A DNA stretch of 64,000 nt. Origin: Pricia mediterranea. Its GTDB lineage: Bacteria > Bacteroidota > Bacteroidia > Flavobacteriales > Flavobacteriaceae. This document shows positions 16,803 to 26,925 of this stretch, one piece after another (the first letter of the stretch is position 1; each line of letters starts with the position of its first letter). Below the pieces are notes generated by a model. It made no database searches and was not told where the DNA came from. It saw only the letters and a list, made by a program, of their open reading frames with translations. Position numbers and translations under genes: made by a program. The stretch is taken from assembly GCF_032248455.1 (NCBI RefSeq), contig NZ_JAVTTP010000002.1, positions 1 to 64,000 on the forward strand, read 5' to 3'.

Positions 16803-17536
16803 GCAGCTACGATATTTCCATCCGGCCTTTCGGAATCCATTCCATTCTAGTGGAGTGGCCCGATCGTGTCGATGAAGCCATTCTAGAAGATATCCTCGAG
16901 TTCATCGAACATCTTGAACAACACTGTTTGAATGAGGAAAAATGGGAAATCGTGCCCGCTTACAATTCCCTGACCCTTATCGACTGGGAAAAACCGATTG
17001 CTTTCGATGAGCTTAAATCGAAACTTTTAGATTGGTACGCGGCCGATAAAGAAGGGACTGGGCGGGAAAAGCTGCTCTGGCGTTTACCGGTTTGCTACGA
17101 CCTCGAATTTGGTTTTGATCTGAAGGAGGTCTCCCAACGATCGGGGCGCTCTGTAGAAGAGGTAGTCAAACTGCATACCGAGAGCAGATACACCGTTTAC
17201 GGAATCGGATTTTTGCCGGGTTTTATGTATCTGGGCGGGATTCCTGAAACATTGGAAATCCCGAGAAAACCCAAGCCCCGACCCAAAGTGCCAAAAGGGT
17301 CCGTCGGGCTGGCGGGGAAACAGACCGGGATCTATCCCCAGGATTCCCCCGGGGGATGGAATATTATCGGAAACTGTTCGGTACCGATGTTCGATCCAAA
17401 GAAAGAAGAACCCTGCTTTGTAAATGTGGGGGACAAGGTGCAGTTTTATCCTATCGAAAGGGCGGAGTACGACCTACACAAGATCGAAGGGGAAGTAGGG
17501 ATATACAAAGTGGAAAAAATTATATTGAATGCTTAA
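16799..17536 (+). CDS. pxpB: 5-oxoprolinase subunit B (KipI family)
   Basis: Partner subunit of PxpC in the 5-oxoprolinase complex; the Bacillus homologue KipI also inhibits the KinA kinase. It starts at GTG 16799, which overlaps the pxpA stop (GTGA). The family core is visible in the C-terminal half: YTVYGIGFLPGFMYLGG, PRKPKPRPKVPKGSVGLAG, and TGIYPQDSPGGWNIIG with the catalytic-region histidine-poor loop typical of the allophanate hydrolase subunit 1 fold. At 245 residues it is full length. It overlaps pxpC by eight bases. Confidence 0.9.
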   Translation: MSSYDISIRPFGIHSILVEWPDRVDEAILEDILEFIEHLEQHCLNEEKWEIVPAYNSLTLIDWEKPIAFDELKSKLLDWYAADKEGTGREKLLWRLPVCYDLEFGFDLKEVSQRSGRSVEEVVKLHTESRYTVYGIGFLPGFMYLGGIPETLEIPRKPKPRPKVPKGSVGLAGKQTGIYPQDSPGGWNIIGNCSVPMFDPKKEEPCFVNVGDKVQFYPIERAEYDLHKIEGEVGIYKVEKIILNA

Positions 17537-18368
17537 GGTACTGAAGTCGGGCTTGTTCACCACCGTGCAAGATGCGGGTAGGTTCGGTTACCTGAACAAG
17601 GGCGTGCCCCTAGCGGGCTACATGGATTCGGTTTCTGCCGAAAAAGTCAACTTGCTCCTGGAAAACGACGCCGGTTCCGCGGTCATTGAAATTACCATGA
17701 CGGGACCAACCTTGGAGTTCGGAAAATCAAGCTACATCTGTATGGGCGGCGCCGATATATCCGCTACCTTGAACAACGAACCCGTAAATCCCTATCAGGT
17801 GATCAAGGTTGAAAAGGGCGATATTCTTTCCTACGGGAAGTTGAAGAACGGGTTTCGTAGTTATTTGGCGATTAGGGGAGGATTTCGATCTCCCCTTGTA
17901 TTGGGAAGTCGTTCCTTTTTTACATCCATCACCGCCGAAGATCATCTGGCCGATGGCGCCGTGATCCCTTATGAGGGCAATGGGGAGTTCAATCCAAAAA
18001 TAATGGAGATCAAAGTGGATTCCTTTTTACAGGAGAAGGCCTTGGAGGTAACCCAGGGCCCCGAATACGATATGTTGACCGACAGGCAGTTGGAAGTGCT
18101 TTTTTACAGAGACTTCCATATTTCTAATGAAAATAACAGGATGGCCTATCAATTGGTAGAGCCTTTACCAGGACATGAGGTGTCCATGCTTACTTCGGCG
18201 ACCTTGCCCGGTACGGTGCAATTTACCCCGGCGGGAAAATTGATGGTGCTCATGAAAGACGGACAGACTACGGGCGGCTATCCACGAATCCTGCAATTGT
18301 CCGACAAGTCGATTTCCATCTTGGCCCAAAAAAAGTTCAAGGATGTAGTTTCCTTTACCTTGTGCTAA
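17529..18368 (+). CDS. pxpC: 5-oxoprolinase subunit C (KipA, biotin-dependent carboxyltransferase-like)
   Basis: Third subunit of the 5-oxoprolinase complex, allophanate hydrolase subunit 2 fold. It begins VLKSGLFTTVQDAGRFGYLNKGVP, the standard family start, and continues through MGGADISATLNN, YLAIRGGF, LGSRSFFTS and the C-terminal GQTTGGYPRILQLS. At 279 residues it is at the short end for the family (often 280-330) but complete. It overlaps pxpB and so belongs to a four-gene operon with the NRAMP-like transporter. The 270 bases after it hold the ilvD promoter region and no gene. Confidence 0.9.
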   Translation: MLKVLKSGLFTTVQDAGRFGYLNKGVPLAGYMDSVSAEKVNLLLENDAGSAVIEITMTGPTLEFGKSSYICMGGADISATLNNEPVNPYQVIKVEKGDILSYGKLKNGFRSYLAIRGGFRSPLVLGSRSFFTSITAEDHLADGAVIPYEGNGEFNPKIMEIKVDSFLQEKALEVTQGPEYDMLTDRQLEVLFYRDFHISNENNRMAYQLVEPLPGHEVSMLTSATLPGTVQFTPAGKLMVLMKDGQTTGGYPRILQLSDKSISILAQKKFKDVVSFTLC

Positions 18369-18589
18369 GATCCACCGCCTCAACCTTTTGATTCGTTGTC
18401 GAAAGTGCCGACTATATCCGTGGAGCCGTATTTTCTCGACCAGACTTTCTTCCCTATGATTTCAGATTGATTTGAATATGATAAAAATATTAGTCTAAAC
18501 AATTGTATTTCAGTATATTACAACAATTAATCGATAATTGACATTAGATAGTCCGGAACCTGTTAAAATACAAGGATTTCTAAAACCCA

Positions 18590-18597
18590 TACCTTTG
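18590..18597 (+). promoter_or_regulatory. Candidate -7 box of the ilv operon
   Basis: TACCTTTG matches the Bacteroidota TAnnTTTG consensus and sits 42 bases before the ilvD ATG, giving a leader of about 35 bases. No leader peptide rich in branched-chain codons and no attenuator hairpin fits in that space. The -33 element is weak (TGTTA near 18561). Confidence 0.45.
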
Positions 18598-18638
18598 GAA
18601 GTGGACATTATAAAGCCTCGGCAAAAACAATATTTTGA

Positions 18639-20315
18639 ATGGAATTGAACAAGTACAGTAAAAACGTTACCCAAGACCCGACCCAACCGGCCGCCCAGGC
18701 GATGCTACACGCCATCGGACTGACCGATGACGATTTAAAGAAACCCTTGATCGGTATCGGTAGCACGGGCTACGAAGGCAATCCCTGTAATATGCACCTT
18801 AACGATCTCGCGCAGGAGGTTAAAAAAGGTATTAACGAAAGCGGATCGGTCGGCCTCGTGTTCAATACCATCGGGGTCAGTGACGGCATTTCGATGGGCA
18901 CCTATGGCATGCGCTATTCATTGCCCTCGCGCGACCTGATCGCCGATTCCATGGAAACGGTAGTACAGGCGATGAATTACGACGGACTGGCAACGGTGGT
19001 GGGCTGCGATAAGAATATGCCCGGGGCGCTGATGGCCATGATCCGGTTGAACCGGCCTTCGGTGCTTGTCTATGGCGGAACGATCGCTTCCGGCTGTTTT
19101 AAGGATAAAAAGCTGGATATCGTTTCCGCTTTCGAGGCCTGGGGCGAAAAGGTCGCCGGCACCATGAGCGAATCCGATTACAAAGGCGTGATACACAACG
19201 CTTGTCCCGGTGCTGGGGCCTGTGGGGGAATGTACACGGCGAATACCATGGCCTCGGCCATCGAGGCTTTGGGAATGGCCATGCCGTACAATTCTTCCAA
19301 TCCCGCCATCGGAAAGGAAAAGCAACAAGACGCTATCAATTCCGGCCGCGTTTTGCGGCATTTGCTTGAAAACGATATTAAGCCCAGCGATATCATTACC
19401 CGAAAATCCCTTGAAAACGCCATAAGGCTGTTGACGCTTCTAGGTGGTTCCACCAACGCGGTACTCCACTTTATGGCCATCGCCAAGGCGGCGGAAGTGG
19501 AATTTACTTTGGACGATTTTCAGAAAATAAGTGATACCACTCCCTTTTTGGCGGACTTGAAGCCCAGTGGGAAATACCTGATGGAAGACCTTCACCGGGT
19601 GGGTGGCACCCCGGCTGTCATGAAATTTATGCTTGACAACGGGATGTTGCATGGAGATTGCCTCACCATTACCGGTAAGACCGTGACCGAAAATCTTGCC
19701 GGATTGCCCGGACTGGAGGAAGGCCAGGATGTAATCAAGCCGATCAATGCCCCCATCAAAAAGACGGGACACCTGCGTATTCTCTACGGCAACTTGGCGG
19801 AAGAGGGTTCCGTAGCCAAAATAACCGGGAAAGAAGGACTCTATTTTTCGGGCCCGGCCAAAGTGTACGATGACGAATTTAAGGCCAATGCCGGTATCGG
19901 CAGGGGCGAGGTGAAAAAAGGAAACGTAGTGGTCATACGCTACGAGGGACCTCAAGGCGGGCCGGGAATGCCTGAGATGCTCAAGCCTACCGCCGCTATT
20001 ATGGGTGCGGGACTGGGCAAGGAAGTCGCCTTGATCACGGATGGTCGTTTTTCAGGGGGAACCCATGGTTTTGTAGTGGGCCACGTCTGTCCGGAGGCCC
20101 AAGCCGGAGGTGCGATAGCACTCATTGAGGATGGGGACATCATCACCATCGATGCGGAGAAGAACAGTATTAGCGTAAATTTGTCCGACCAAGAGTTGGC
20201 CGAACGTCGAAAAAATTGGAAACAGCCCGCATTAAAAGTGAAGCGGGGCAGCCTTTATAAATATGCAAAGACCGTTTCGTCGGCCTCACAAGGCTGTGTT
20301 ACCGATGAAATATAA
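18639..20315 (+). CDS. ilvD: Dihydroxy-acid dehydratase
   Basis: Iron-sulfur enzyme that dehydrates 2,3-dihydroxy-isovalerate and 2,3-dihydroxy-3-methylvalerate to the 2-keto acids of valine and isoleucine. Cluster-ligand motifs are visible: [13 protein letters not shown] and [16 protein letters not shown], plus [15 protein letters not shown] near the C-terminus. The 558-residue length is standard. It is first in a rightward arm ilvD-ilvB-methyltransferase-ilvN-ilvC, 58 bases before ilvB. Confidence 0.97.
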   Translation: MELNKYSKNVTQDPTQPAAQAMLHAIGLTDDDLKKPLIGIGSTGYEGNPCNMHLNDLAQEVKKGINESGSVGLVFNTIGVSDGISMGTYGMRYSLPSRDLIADSMETVVQAMNYDGLATVVGCDKNMPGALMAMIRLNRPSVLVYGGTIASGCFKDKKLDIVSAFEAWGEKVAGTMSESDYKGVIHNACPGAGACGGMYTANTMASAIEALGMAMPYNSSNPAIGKEKQQDAINSGRVLRHLLENDIKPSDIITRKSLENAIRLLTLLGGSTNAVLHFMAIAKAAEVEFTLDDFQKISDTTPFLADLKPSGKYLMEDLHRVGGTPAVMKFMLDNGMLHGDCLTITGKTVTENLAGLPGLEEGQDVIKPINAPIKKTGHLRILYGNLAEEGSVAKITGKEGLYFSGPAKVYDDEFKANAGIGRGEVKKGNVVVIRYEGPQGGPGMPEMLKPTAAIMGAGLGKEVALITDGRFSGGTHGFVVGHVCPEAQAGGAIALIEDGDIITIDAEKNSISVNLSDQELAERRKNWKQPALKVKRGSLYKYAKTVSSASQGCVTDEI

Positions 20316-20373
20316 GGCGATCAACTTATAGATCCCACAAACTTATACACTCAGTAAGCTTGAACTTAAGCAG

Positions 20374-22110
20374 ATGGAAACACTAAAAATAAAGACAGAA
20401 AACCCCAAGACAAAGAAGGCCAAACTGAAAATCAGCGGGGCAGAGGCCATTATCCACTGTTTGTTGGCAGAAGGGGTCGATTTGCTTTACGGTTATCCGG
20501 GGGGGGCGATTATGCCCGTTTATGACGAACTTTATAAGTTCCAGGACCGACTGACCCACATTCTCTCCCGTCACGAACAAGGAGCCACCCATGCAGCCCA
20601 GGGCTATGCTAGGGTGACGGGTAAAGTCGGTGTCGCCATGGCTACATCGGGTCCCGGAGCTACGAATCTCGTGACCGGACTGGCCGATGCCCAAATCGAT
20701 TCCACCCCCTTGGTCTGCATCACGGGGCAGGTGCCGCGGCACCTTTTGGGTTCCGATGCCTTTCAGGAGACCGATATCATCGGTATTTCTACGCCGGTTA
20801 CGAAATGGAACGCACAAATCACCAAGGCTTCCGAGATTCCCGAGGTTATGGCCAAAGCTTTTTATATCGCTAGATCAGGCCGTCCCGGTCCTGTTTTAGT
20901 CGATATTACGAAGAACGCCCAATTCGACGAGTTTGAGTTCAGCTACGAGAAATGCACGGCAGTGCGCAGTTACGAACCCTATCCCAAACCCGAAGAAAAT
21001 GCCATAGCATCCGCTGCCGAACTCATTAACGCGGCCAAAAGACCATTTATCATTTGGGGGCAGGGCGTCATCTTGGGCCAGGCCGAGGAAGAGCTGAAAG
21101 CCTTGGTCGAAAAAGCGGGCATTCCCGCGGCCTGGACAATCATGGGAGCATCCGCATTGGATAGCGACCACCCTTTGAACGTCGGCATGGTAGGCATGCA
21201 CGGCAACTACGGTCCCAACTTGCTGACCAACGAATGTGATCTGTTGATTGCCATCGGAATGCGGTTCGACGACCGCGTTACCGGAAATTTGGACACCTAC
21301 GCCAAACAGGCCAAAGTCATCCATTTTGAGATCGATCCCGCTGAAATCAACAAGAACGTACATGCCGATGTGGCGGTACTGGGAGATTCCAAGAACAGTT
21401 TGCAACAATTGCTGCCCCTTATAAAAAATAACAACCACGATGGTTGGCTTTCGGAATTCAAGGAAAAATATAGAATAGAGTTCGATACGTTGATTTCAAA
21501 GGACCTGAATCCCACTAAAGAGGGACTGACCATGGGCGAGGTCATCAAAGAGATCAACCAAGCCTCGAAAAATGAGGCCGTCATCGTTTCCGACGTGGGG
21601 CAGCACCAAATGATTGCCTGCCGCTATGCCAAGTTCAAGCACACGAAAAGCAATATAACCTCCGGCGGATTGGGGACCATGGGCTTTGCCCTTCCCGCTG
21701 CCATTGGGGCCAAAATGGGCGCGATGGATCGAGAGGTAGTGGCCATTATTGGTGATGGGGGCTACCAGATGACGATTCAAGAACTGGGAATCATCTTCCA
21801 GCATCAGGTGCCGGTAAAGATAGTTGTGCTGAACAACGACCACTTGGGCATGGTACGCCAATGGCAAGAACTGTTCTTTGAAAGACGCTATGCCTCCACG
21901 GTGATGGTGAATCCCGATTTTGTCAAGATAGCGGAAGGATATCATATCGAGTCCAACAGGGTCAGCGAGCGGAAAGATCTAAAAGCGGCAGTCGAGGAGA
22001 TGATCGCCTCCGATAAGCCGTATTTTTTGGAGGTTCGGGTCGAAAAAGAGGATAATGTATTTCCGATGATTCCTTCTGGGGCCTCGGTTTCTGATATCCG
22101 GTTAAAATAA
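20374..22110 (+). CDS. ilvB: Acetolactate synthase, large (catalytic) subunit
   Basis: Thiamine-diphosphate enzyme condensing pyruvate with pyruvate or 2-ketobutyrate, the first common step of valine/leucine and isoleucine synthesis. The N-terminal domain has YGYPGGAIMPVYDEL with its catalytic glutamate in HEQGATHAAQGYAR. The C-terminal cofactor site has GDGGYQMTIQELGI and the NDHLGMVRQWQ segment. The 578 residues are full length. The start at 20374 has a 20-residue lysine-rich lead before the conserved core. The regulatory subunit is ilvN, separated from it by the methyltransferase gene. Confidence 0.96.
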   Translation: METLKIKTENPKTKKAKLKISGAEAIIHCLLAEGVDLLYGYPGGAIMPVYDELYKFQDRLTHILSRHEQGATHAAQGYARVTGKVGVAMATSGPGATNLVTGLADAQIDSTPLVCITGQVPRHLLGSDAFQETDIIGISTPVTKWNAQITKASEIPEVMAKAFYIARSGRPGPVLVDITKNAQFDEFEFSYEKCTAVRSYEPYPKPEENAIASAAELINAAKRPFIIWGQGVILGQAEEELKALVEKAGIPAAWTIMGASALDSDHPLNVGMVGMHGNYGPNLLTNECDLLIAIGMRFDDRVTGNLDTYAKQAKVIHFEIDPAEINKNVHADVAVLGDSKNSLQQLLPLIKNNNHDGWLSEFKEKYRIEFDTLISKDLNPTKEGLTMGEVIKEINQASKNEAVIVSDVGQHQMIACRYAKFKHTKSNITSGGLGTMGFALPAAIGAKMGAMDREVVAIIGDGGYQMTIQELGIIFQHQVPVKIVVLNNDHLGMVRQWQELFFERRYASTVMVNPDFVKIAEGYHIESNRVSERKDLKAAVEEMIASDKPYFLEVRVEKEDNVFPMIPSGASVSDIRLK

Positions 22111-22213
22111 TCCCTTGTCATCCCGAGCGCAGTCGATGGTTTGGGAGAACGCAAGGTTTTCGAATCGGTTACGCGGAGCACGACATTGGATTTTGGAAAA
22201 GTAACTAGTTGAT

Positions 22214-22795
22214 ATGAAGGATAGCGACATTCAAACCATCCCGAAAATCCTCCCAAAAATCCAACGTAAATCCGAGGAAATCGGCTTTAACATGCCTTCG
22301 GATGTCCACATTGGTACCCTGCTCAAAACCTTGATCGCCTCCAAGCCCGGAGGCCGATTTTTGGAGCTGGGCACCGGTATAGGACTAAGCCTTTCGTGGA
22401 TGGTCGATGGAATGGATGGGGAATCCCGTTTGATTACGGTGGACAATGATAAGGAACTGATTGGTATTGCCAAAGCCCATTTTGGCGATGATAGCCGACT
22501 TGAAATTCGCTGTCAAGACGGTTCACAATGGATAAAGGAATACGATGGCGATGCCTTCGACCTGATTTTCGCCGATGCTTGGCCGGGCAAATACAGTGAA
22601 ATCGATGATATACTCGGCCTGGTGAAAAGAGGTGGATTTTATGTAATCGATGATATGTGCGTCCAGCCCAATTGGCCCGAAGGCCATGATAAAAAGGCAG
22701 GCGACTTGATTGCCTGTTTAGAGCAACGGAACGATTTTATTTTAACCAAATTGGATTGGTCCACGGGCTTGGTCATTGCGGTCAGAAGGTTTTAA
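22214..22795 (+). CDS. SAM-dependent O-methyltransferase-like protein
   Basis: A class I methyltransferase of 193 residues. Motif I is FLELGTGIGLS, followed by an acidic strand end LITVDND (SAM ribose binding) and FDLIFADAWPGKY, as in the small O-methyltransferase group related to catechol/caffeoyl-CoA methyltransferases. It sits between ilvB and ilvN, 103 and 89 bases from them, and is the only gene in this arm without a role in branched-chain synthesis. The preceding gap has a CGAGCGCAGTCGA word shared with dispersed repeats. Substrate unknown. Confidence 0.8.
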   Translation: MKDSDIQTIPKILPKIQRKSEEIGFNMPSDVHIGTLLKTLIASKPGGRFLELGTGIGLSLSWMVDGMDGESRLITVDNDKELIGIAKAHFGDDSRLEIRCQDGSQWIKEYDGDAFDLIFADAWPGKYSEIDDILGLVKRGGFYVIDDMCVQPNWPEGHDKKAGDLIACLEQRNDFILTKLDWSTGLVIAVRRF

Positions 22796-22884
22796 GGGAA
22801 AAAGATGATATGCACACGCGCCCGGCCTTTTTTTTAAAAGTTCCGGTGCTAAATAAAACTAATAATCAGTAATCAATAACGACA

Positions 22885-23415
22885 ATGGACAAAGCTTGGT
22901 TCACCATATCGGTCTATTCGGAAAACAATGTGGGATTGCTCAATAGAATATCCGGAATATTCTTAAAGCGACACATAAACATAGAGAGCTTAAACGTCTC
23001 TAGGTCGGAAATAGACGGGGTTTCTAAATTTACAATAGTCACTTTTACTACGGAAGATTGGAGCCGTAAGATCGTGCGTCAGATCGAGAAACAGATCGAG
23101 GTGATAAAGGCGTTTTATCACACGGATGAGGAGACTATATTTCAGGAATGCGCGCTTTTCAAAATCGCTTCGGACCTTCTTTTCGATGAACGCCAGATCC
23201 AGAACATCATCAAGGAGAACCACTCCGAAATCGTAACCGTGGCACGGGATTTTTTCGTTATCTCAAAAACGGGCCGACGTAGGGAGGTCGATGCCATGTA
23301 CGATCAGCTTAAACCCTTTGGGATTATGCAGTTCGTCCGCTCCGGTCGTATTTCGGTCACCAAAGACGTTATGGCAATTACTGCCCTGCTCAATGGGTTT
23401 CACGAAGAGGTGTAA
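22885..23415 (+). CDS. ilvN: Acetolactate synthase, small (regulatory) subunit
   Basis: ACT-domain subunit that activates IlvB and carries feedback control by valine. The ACT domain is at about residues 3-75, beginning FTISVYSENNVGLLNRISGIF with the NVGLLNRI valine-binding loop. The C-terminal half includes FVRSGRISVTKD. At 176 residues it is within the usual range. The ATG at 22885 starts directly at the conserved MDKAWFTIS. Confidence 0.93.
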   Translation: MDKAWFTISVYSENNVGLLNRISGIFLKRHINIESLNVSRSEIDGVSKFTIVTFTTEDWSRKIVRQIEKQIEVIKAFYHTDEETIFQECALFKIASDLLFDERQIQNIIKENHSEIVTVARDFFVISKTGRRREVDAMYDQLKPFGIMQFVRSGRISVTKDVMAITALLNGFHEEV

Positions 23416-23556
23416 TCCGTTTCAACGTCTTCTCATAAAGGCGCATCACCAAATTGCCCAAATAAAAGTCAGATGTACTGCGCTGCCGCGAAGTCATGAT
23501 GAAAGGCATCAAATAGCAATTAATAATTAACAATCAATAATCAATACTATTTTCAA

Positions 23557-25032
23557 ATGGCAAATTATTTTAATACACTATCGTTACGAGATCAACTGAC
23601 GCAGCTAGGAAAATGCCGGTTTATGGAGGCCGCTGAATTCTCCGATGGGGTTTCCGCTTTAAAAGGAAAGAAAATCGTAATCGTAGGCTGCGGGGCACAG
23701 GGCCTGAACCAAGGTCTGAATATGAGGGATTCGGGACTGGACATATCCTATGCATTGCGCGAAGGGGCCATTAAAGAAAAAAGACAGTCCTATCAAAACG
23801 CAACAGAAAACGGATTTACCGTCGGTACCTATGAGAAGTTGATTCCCAATGCCGACCTGGTCATCAACCTGACCCCCGACAAACAACACTCTAACGTAGT
23901 GGGTACGGTCATGCCCCTAATGAAGAAGGGAGCCACCCTATCATATTCCCATGGGTTTAATATCGTGGAAGAGGGCATGCAGATACGGGAAGACCTGACC
24001 GTGATCATGGTAGCACCGAAATGTCCCGGCTCCGAAGTACGGGAAGAATATAAGCGAGGTTTTGGAGTGCCGACCCTTATTGCGGTGCATCCCGACAACG
24101 ACCCCGAAGGAAAAGGTCTTGAACAGGCAAAAGCTTATGCCGTTGCCACCGGGGGACATAGGGCAGGCGTTTTGGAATCGTCTTTTGTCGCTGAAGTGAA
24201 GTCCGATTTAATGGGGGAACAGACCATCCTATGTGGATTACTGCAGACCGGAAGCATCCTTTGTTTCGACAAGATGGTCGAGAAAGGTATCGAGCCGGGA
24301 TACGCCTCCAAGCTCATCCAATACGGCTGGGAAACCATTACCGAGGGAATGAAATACGGGGGAATCACCAATATGATGGACCGATTGTCCAATCCCGCAA
24401 AAATCAAGGCCTTTGAGCTATCCGAAGAGATGAAAGACATTATGCGTCCCCTCTTCCATAAACATATGGACGATATTATGACCGGCCATTTTTCGAAGAC
24501 CATGATGGAAGATTGGGCCAACGACGATAAAAACCTGTTGAAATGGCGTGCCGAGACCGGTGAGACCGCTTTCGAAAAGACCGCCGCAAGCGATGACGAG
24601 ATATCGGAACAGGAGTTCTACGATAACGGGGTGCTGATGGTCGCCATGGTCAGGGCAGGGGTAGAACTGGCCTACGAATCCATGATCGAATCCGGTATTA
24701 TTGGGGAATCGGCCTATTACGAGTCCCTTCACGAAACCCCGTTGATCGCGAATACCATCGCCAGGAAGAAACTGTTCGAGATGAACCGGGTGATTTCCGA
24801 TACGGCGGAGTACGGCTGCTATTTATTTGACCACGCCTGTAAGCCTTTGCTGGCCGACTTTATGGAAAAAATCGATTCCGATGTCATCGGCAAGCACTAT
24901 GGCGAGGGAAAAAGCAATCAAGTGGACAATGCCAAACTGATCGCGGTCAACGATACGCTCCGAGAGCATCCGGTGGAAAAAGTGGGCGCAAGGCTGAGGG
25001 CGTCAATGACAGCGATGAAGCCAATAGTCTAA
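23557..25032 (+). CDS. ilvC: Ketol-acid reductoisomerase, class II
   Basis: NADPH- and Mg-dependent enzyme converting acetolactate or acetohydroxybutyrate to the dihydroxy acids that IlvD uses. The 491-residue length is that of the long class II (E. coli-type) enzyme with a duplicated helical domain, not the ~330-residue class I form. Visible are the Rossmann motif [24 protein letters not shown]-type [24 protein letters not shown] and [11 protein letters not shown]. It follows ilvN by 141 bases. Confidence 0.96.
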   Translation: MANYFNTLSLRDQLTQLGKCRFMEAAEFSDGVSALKGKKIVIVGCGAQGLNQGLNMRDSGLDISYALREGAIKEKRQSYQNATENGFTVGTYEKLIPNADLVINLTPDKQHSNVVGTVMPLMKKGATLSYSHGFNIVEEGMQIREDLTVIMVAPKCPGSEVREEYKRGFGVPTLIAVHPDNDPEGKGLEQAKAYAVATGGHRAGVLESSFVAEVKSDLMGEQTILCGLLQTGSILCFDKMVEKGIEPGYASKLIQYGWETITEGMKYGGITNMMDRLSNPAKIKAFELSEEMKDIMRPLFHKHMDDIMTGHFSKTMMEDWANDDKNLLKWRAETGETAFEKTAASDDEISEQEFYDNGVLMVAMVRAGVELAYESMIESGIIGESAYYESLHETPLIANTIARKKLFEMNRVISDTAEYGCYLFDHACKPLLADFMEKIDSDVIGKHYGEGKSNQVDNAKLIAVNDTLREHPVEKVGARLRASMTAMKPIV

Positions 25033-25033
25033 C

Positions 25034-25177
25034 GCAATTGCGAGGAGATGAAAGAAAACTGGACCTGCATTCAGCGGGGAGGCGACGTCGCAGTCAGCTG
25101 AATTCAACCATGCAGCGAATTCAAGAACTTGTGTCGCCACCACGTCCTATTTTGCTTTGAGCGGTTCCTCGCGATTG
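25034..25177. repeat. Diverged dispersed palindromic repeat after ilvC
   Basis: Starts GCAATTGCGAGGA and ends TCCTCGCGATTGG, so its termini are inverted repeats. The same terminal words bound the copies at 29706-29826, 30455-30592 and (diverged) 28019-28162, all in gaps of the ilv-leu region. Confidence 0.6.
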
Positions 25178-25208
25178 GCCTATTAATGAACATTTAGAAC
25201 ACTAAACC

Positions 25209-26795
25209 ATGTCAAATACAACAATACCCGAACAATTCCAAATTAAAGCTCCCTTGCACCAAAAGAACTATTTGGTCAACGGAGAACTAAAAAGTTGGGA
25301 TGGTACCACCGCAGAGGTCCATTCCACCATTTCATCCACCGAAAACTATGAGCCGACCTTGTTGGGCTCCGTACCCGACATGGGCGAACCGGAGGCATTG
25401 GAGGCCCTAAGTGCCGCCGTGGACGCCTTTGACCGGGGACAGGGCGTATGGCCAACCATGCATGTCAGAGATCGTATCGAGTGTATGGAAAAGTTTGTGG
25501 GCCAGATGGAGACCAAACGCGATGAAATCGTAAAATTACTAATGTGGGAAATCGGCAAATCCCTGCCCGACTCCCAAAAGGAGTTTGATCGCACGGTGGA
25601 GTATATTTATGATACCATCGAGGAATATAAAGATTTGGACCGTAATTCGGCCAAGTTTCAGAAACAGGACGGGGTATATGCCCATATTAAAAGGGGACCT
25701 TTAGGGGTAGTGCTTTGTTTGGGACCTTATAACTATCCGTTGAACGAAACCTTTGCGTTGTTGATTCCCGCGATTATCATGGGGAATACGACCATTTTCA
25801 AACCGGCAAAGCACGGAGTTTTGTTGATTACCCCGTTGTTGGAAGCATTTCAAAATAGTTTTCCCAAAGGAGTCGTGAACATTCTCTTCGGAAGGGGCCG
25901 AGTTTTGGCTACCCCAATTATGCAGAGTGGAAAGGTAGATGTACTGGCCCTAATCGGAAACAGTAAATCGGCCAATGCCATTCAGGAACAACATCCAAAA
26001 AGCAGCCGCTTACGGCTTGTTCTGGGTTTGGAAGCCAAGAATCCCGCGATAATCCTACCGGATGCCGATCTCGATCTGACCATCGAAGAATGTATTTCGG
26101 GAACCCTGTCCTTCAACGGGCAACGCTGTACCGCATTAAAGGTCATTTATGTTCATGAGGATATTAAGGAAAAATTCTTAAAGCGCTTCGCCGAACGTGT
26201 TGACGGACTTAATTTTGGTAATCCTTGGGATGACGGCGTCAACTTGACACCCTTGCCCGAACCCGGAAAACCGGCCTATATTCAAGAGTTGATCGACGAT
26301 GCCAAGCAAAAAGGGGCGGAAGTAATCAACGAAAAAGGCGGCAAGCATTTCGATAATTATATCTGGCCGGCAGTTTTGCATCCTGTTACCAAAGATATGC
26401 GCGTCTATCAAGAAGAACAGTTCGGACCGGTGATTCCAGTACTCACTTTTTCGGACATCGAAGAACCGCTCGATGATATGGCGGAAAGCAATTACGGCCA
26501 ACAGGTCAGTCTTTTTGGAAAGGATGTTTATGCCTTATCACCACTGATCGATACCTTGGTCAACTTGGTCTGCCGTGTGAACCTGAACAGTTCGTGCCAA
26601 CGTGGCCCGGATGTCTATCCGTTTACCGGCCGGAAAGATTCCGCCCAAGCCACCTTGAGCGTCCACGATGCCCTGCGTTCGTTTTCGATACGTACGTTCG
26701 TGGCGTTTAAGGATAATGACCTGAACAAGGAAACTGTGGAGCAATTGTTGGAAACCAAATTGTCCAACTTTGTAAGTACGGACTATATTTTATAA
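25209..26795 (+). CDS. Aldehyde dehydrogenase superfamily, GapN-like
   Basis: NAD(P)-dependent aldehyde dehydrogenase. The catalytic cysteine is C307 in FNGQRCTA, a motif shared with non-phosphorylating glyceraldehyde-3-phosphate dehydrogenase (GapN), as is the [18 protein letters not shown] region near the C-terminus. In typical members the general-base glutamate lies 34 residues before the cysteine, in LELGGK. Here that position is G273, and the only nearby glutamate is E275 in GLEAKNPAI. Length is 528 residues. It closes the rightward arm, 177 bases after ilvC, with a terminator following. If it is GapN it makes NADPH in glycolysis; a 2-keto-acid-linked aldehyde is an alternative. Confidence 0.82.
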   Translation: MSNTTIPEQFQIKAPLHQKNYLVNGELKSWDGTTAEVHSTISSTENYEPTLLGSVPDMGEPEALEALSAAVDAFDRGQGVWPTMHVRDRIECMEKFVGQMETKRDEIVKLLMWEIGKSLPDSQKEFDRTVEYIYDTIEEYKDLDRNSAKFQKQDGVYAHIKRGPLGVVLCLGPYNYPLNETFALLIPAIIMGNTTIFKPAKHGVLLITPLLEAFQNSFPKGVVNILFGRGRVLATPIMQSGKVDVLALIGNSKSANAIQEQHPKSSRLRLVLGLEAKNPAIILPDADLDLTIEECISGTLSFNGQRCTALKVIYVHEDIKEKFLKRFAERVDGLNFGNPWDDGVNLTPLPEPGKPAYIQELIDDAKQKGAEVINEKGGKHFDNYIWPAVLHPVTKDMRVYQEEQFGPVIPVLTFSDIEEPLDDMAESNYGQQVSLFGKDVYALSPLIDTLVNLVCRVNLNSSCQRGPDVYPFTGRKDSAQATLSVHDALRSFSIRTFVAFKDNDLNKETVEQLLETKLSNFVSTDYIL

Positions 26796-26862
26796 CAGGT
26801 TAAAACCCCGCATGACAGGTAACTGTTCATACGGGGTAAATTTTGGACTATTTGCTACTACC

Positions 26863-26920
26863 GGCCCAGTCACAACGTTTGAAAGTATAGCTTTCCGTTG
26901 GTGTTTGGGCTTTTTTTTTT
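26863..26920 (+). terminator. Rho-independent terminator between the converging ilv and leu arms
   Basis: GGCCCAGTCACAACG pairs imperfectly with CGTTGGTGTTTGGGC around AAAG/CTTT, followed by ten T residues (26911-26920). A second hairpin, ACCCCG/CGGGGT at 26802-26838, precedes it. It ends the rightward transcript six bases before the leuB stop. Confidence 0.85.
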
Positions 26921-26925
26921 CATCA

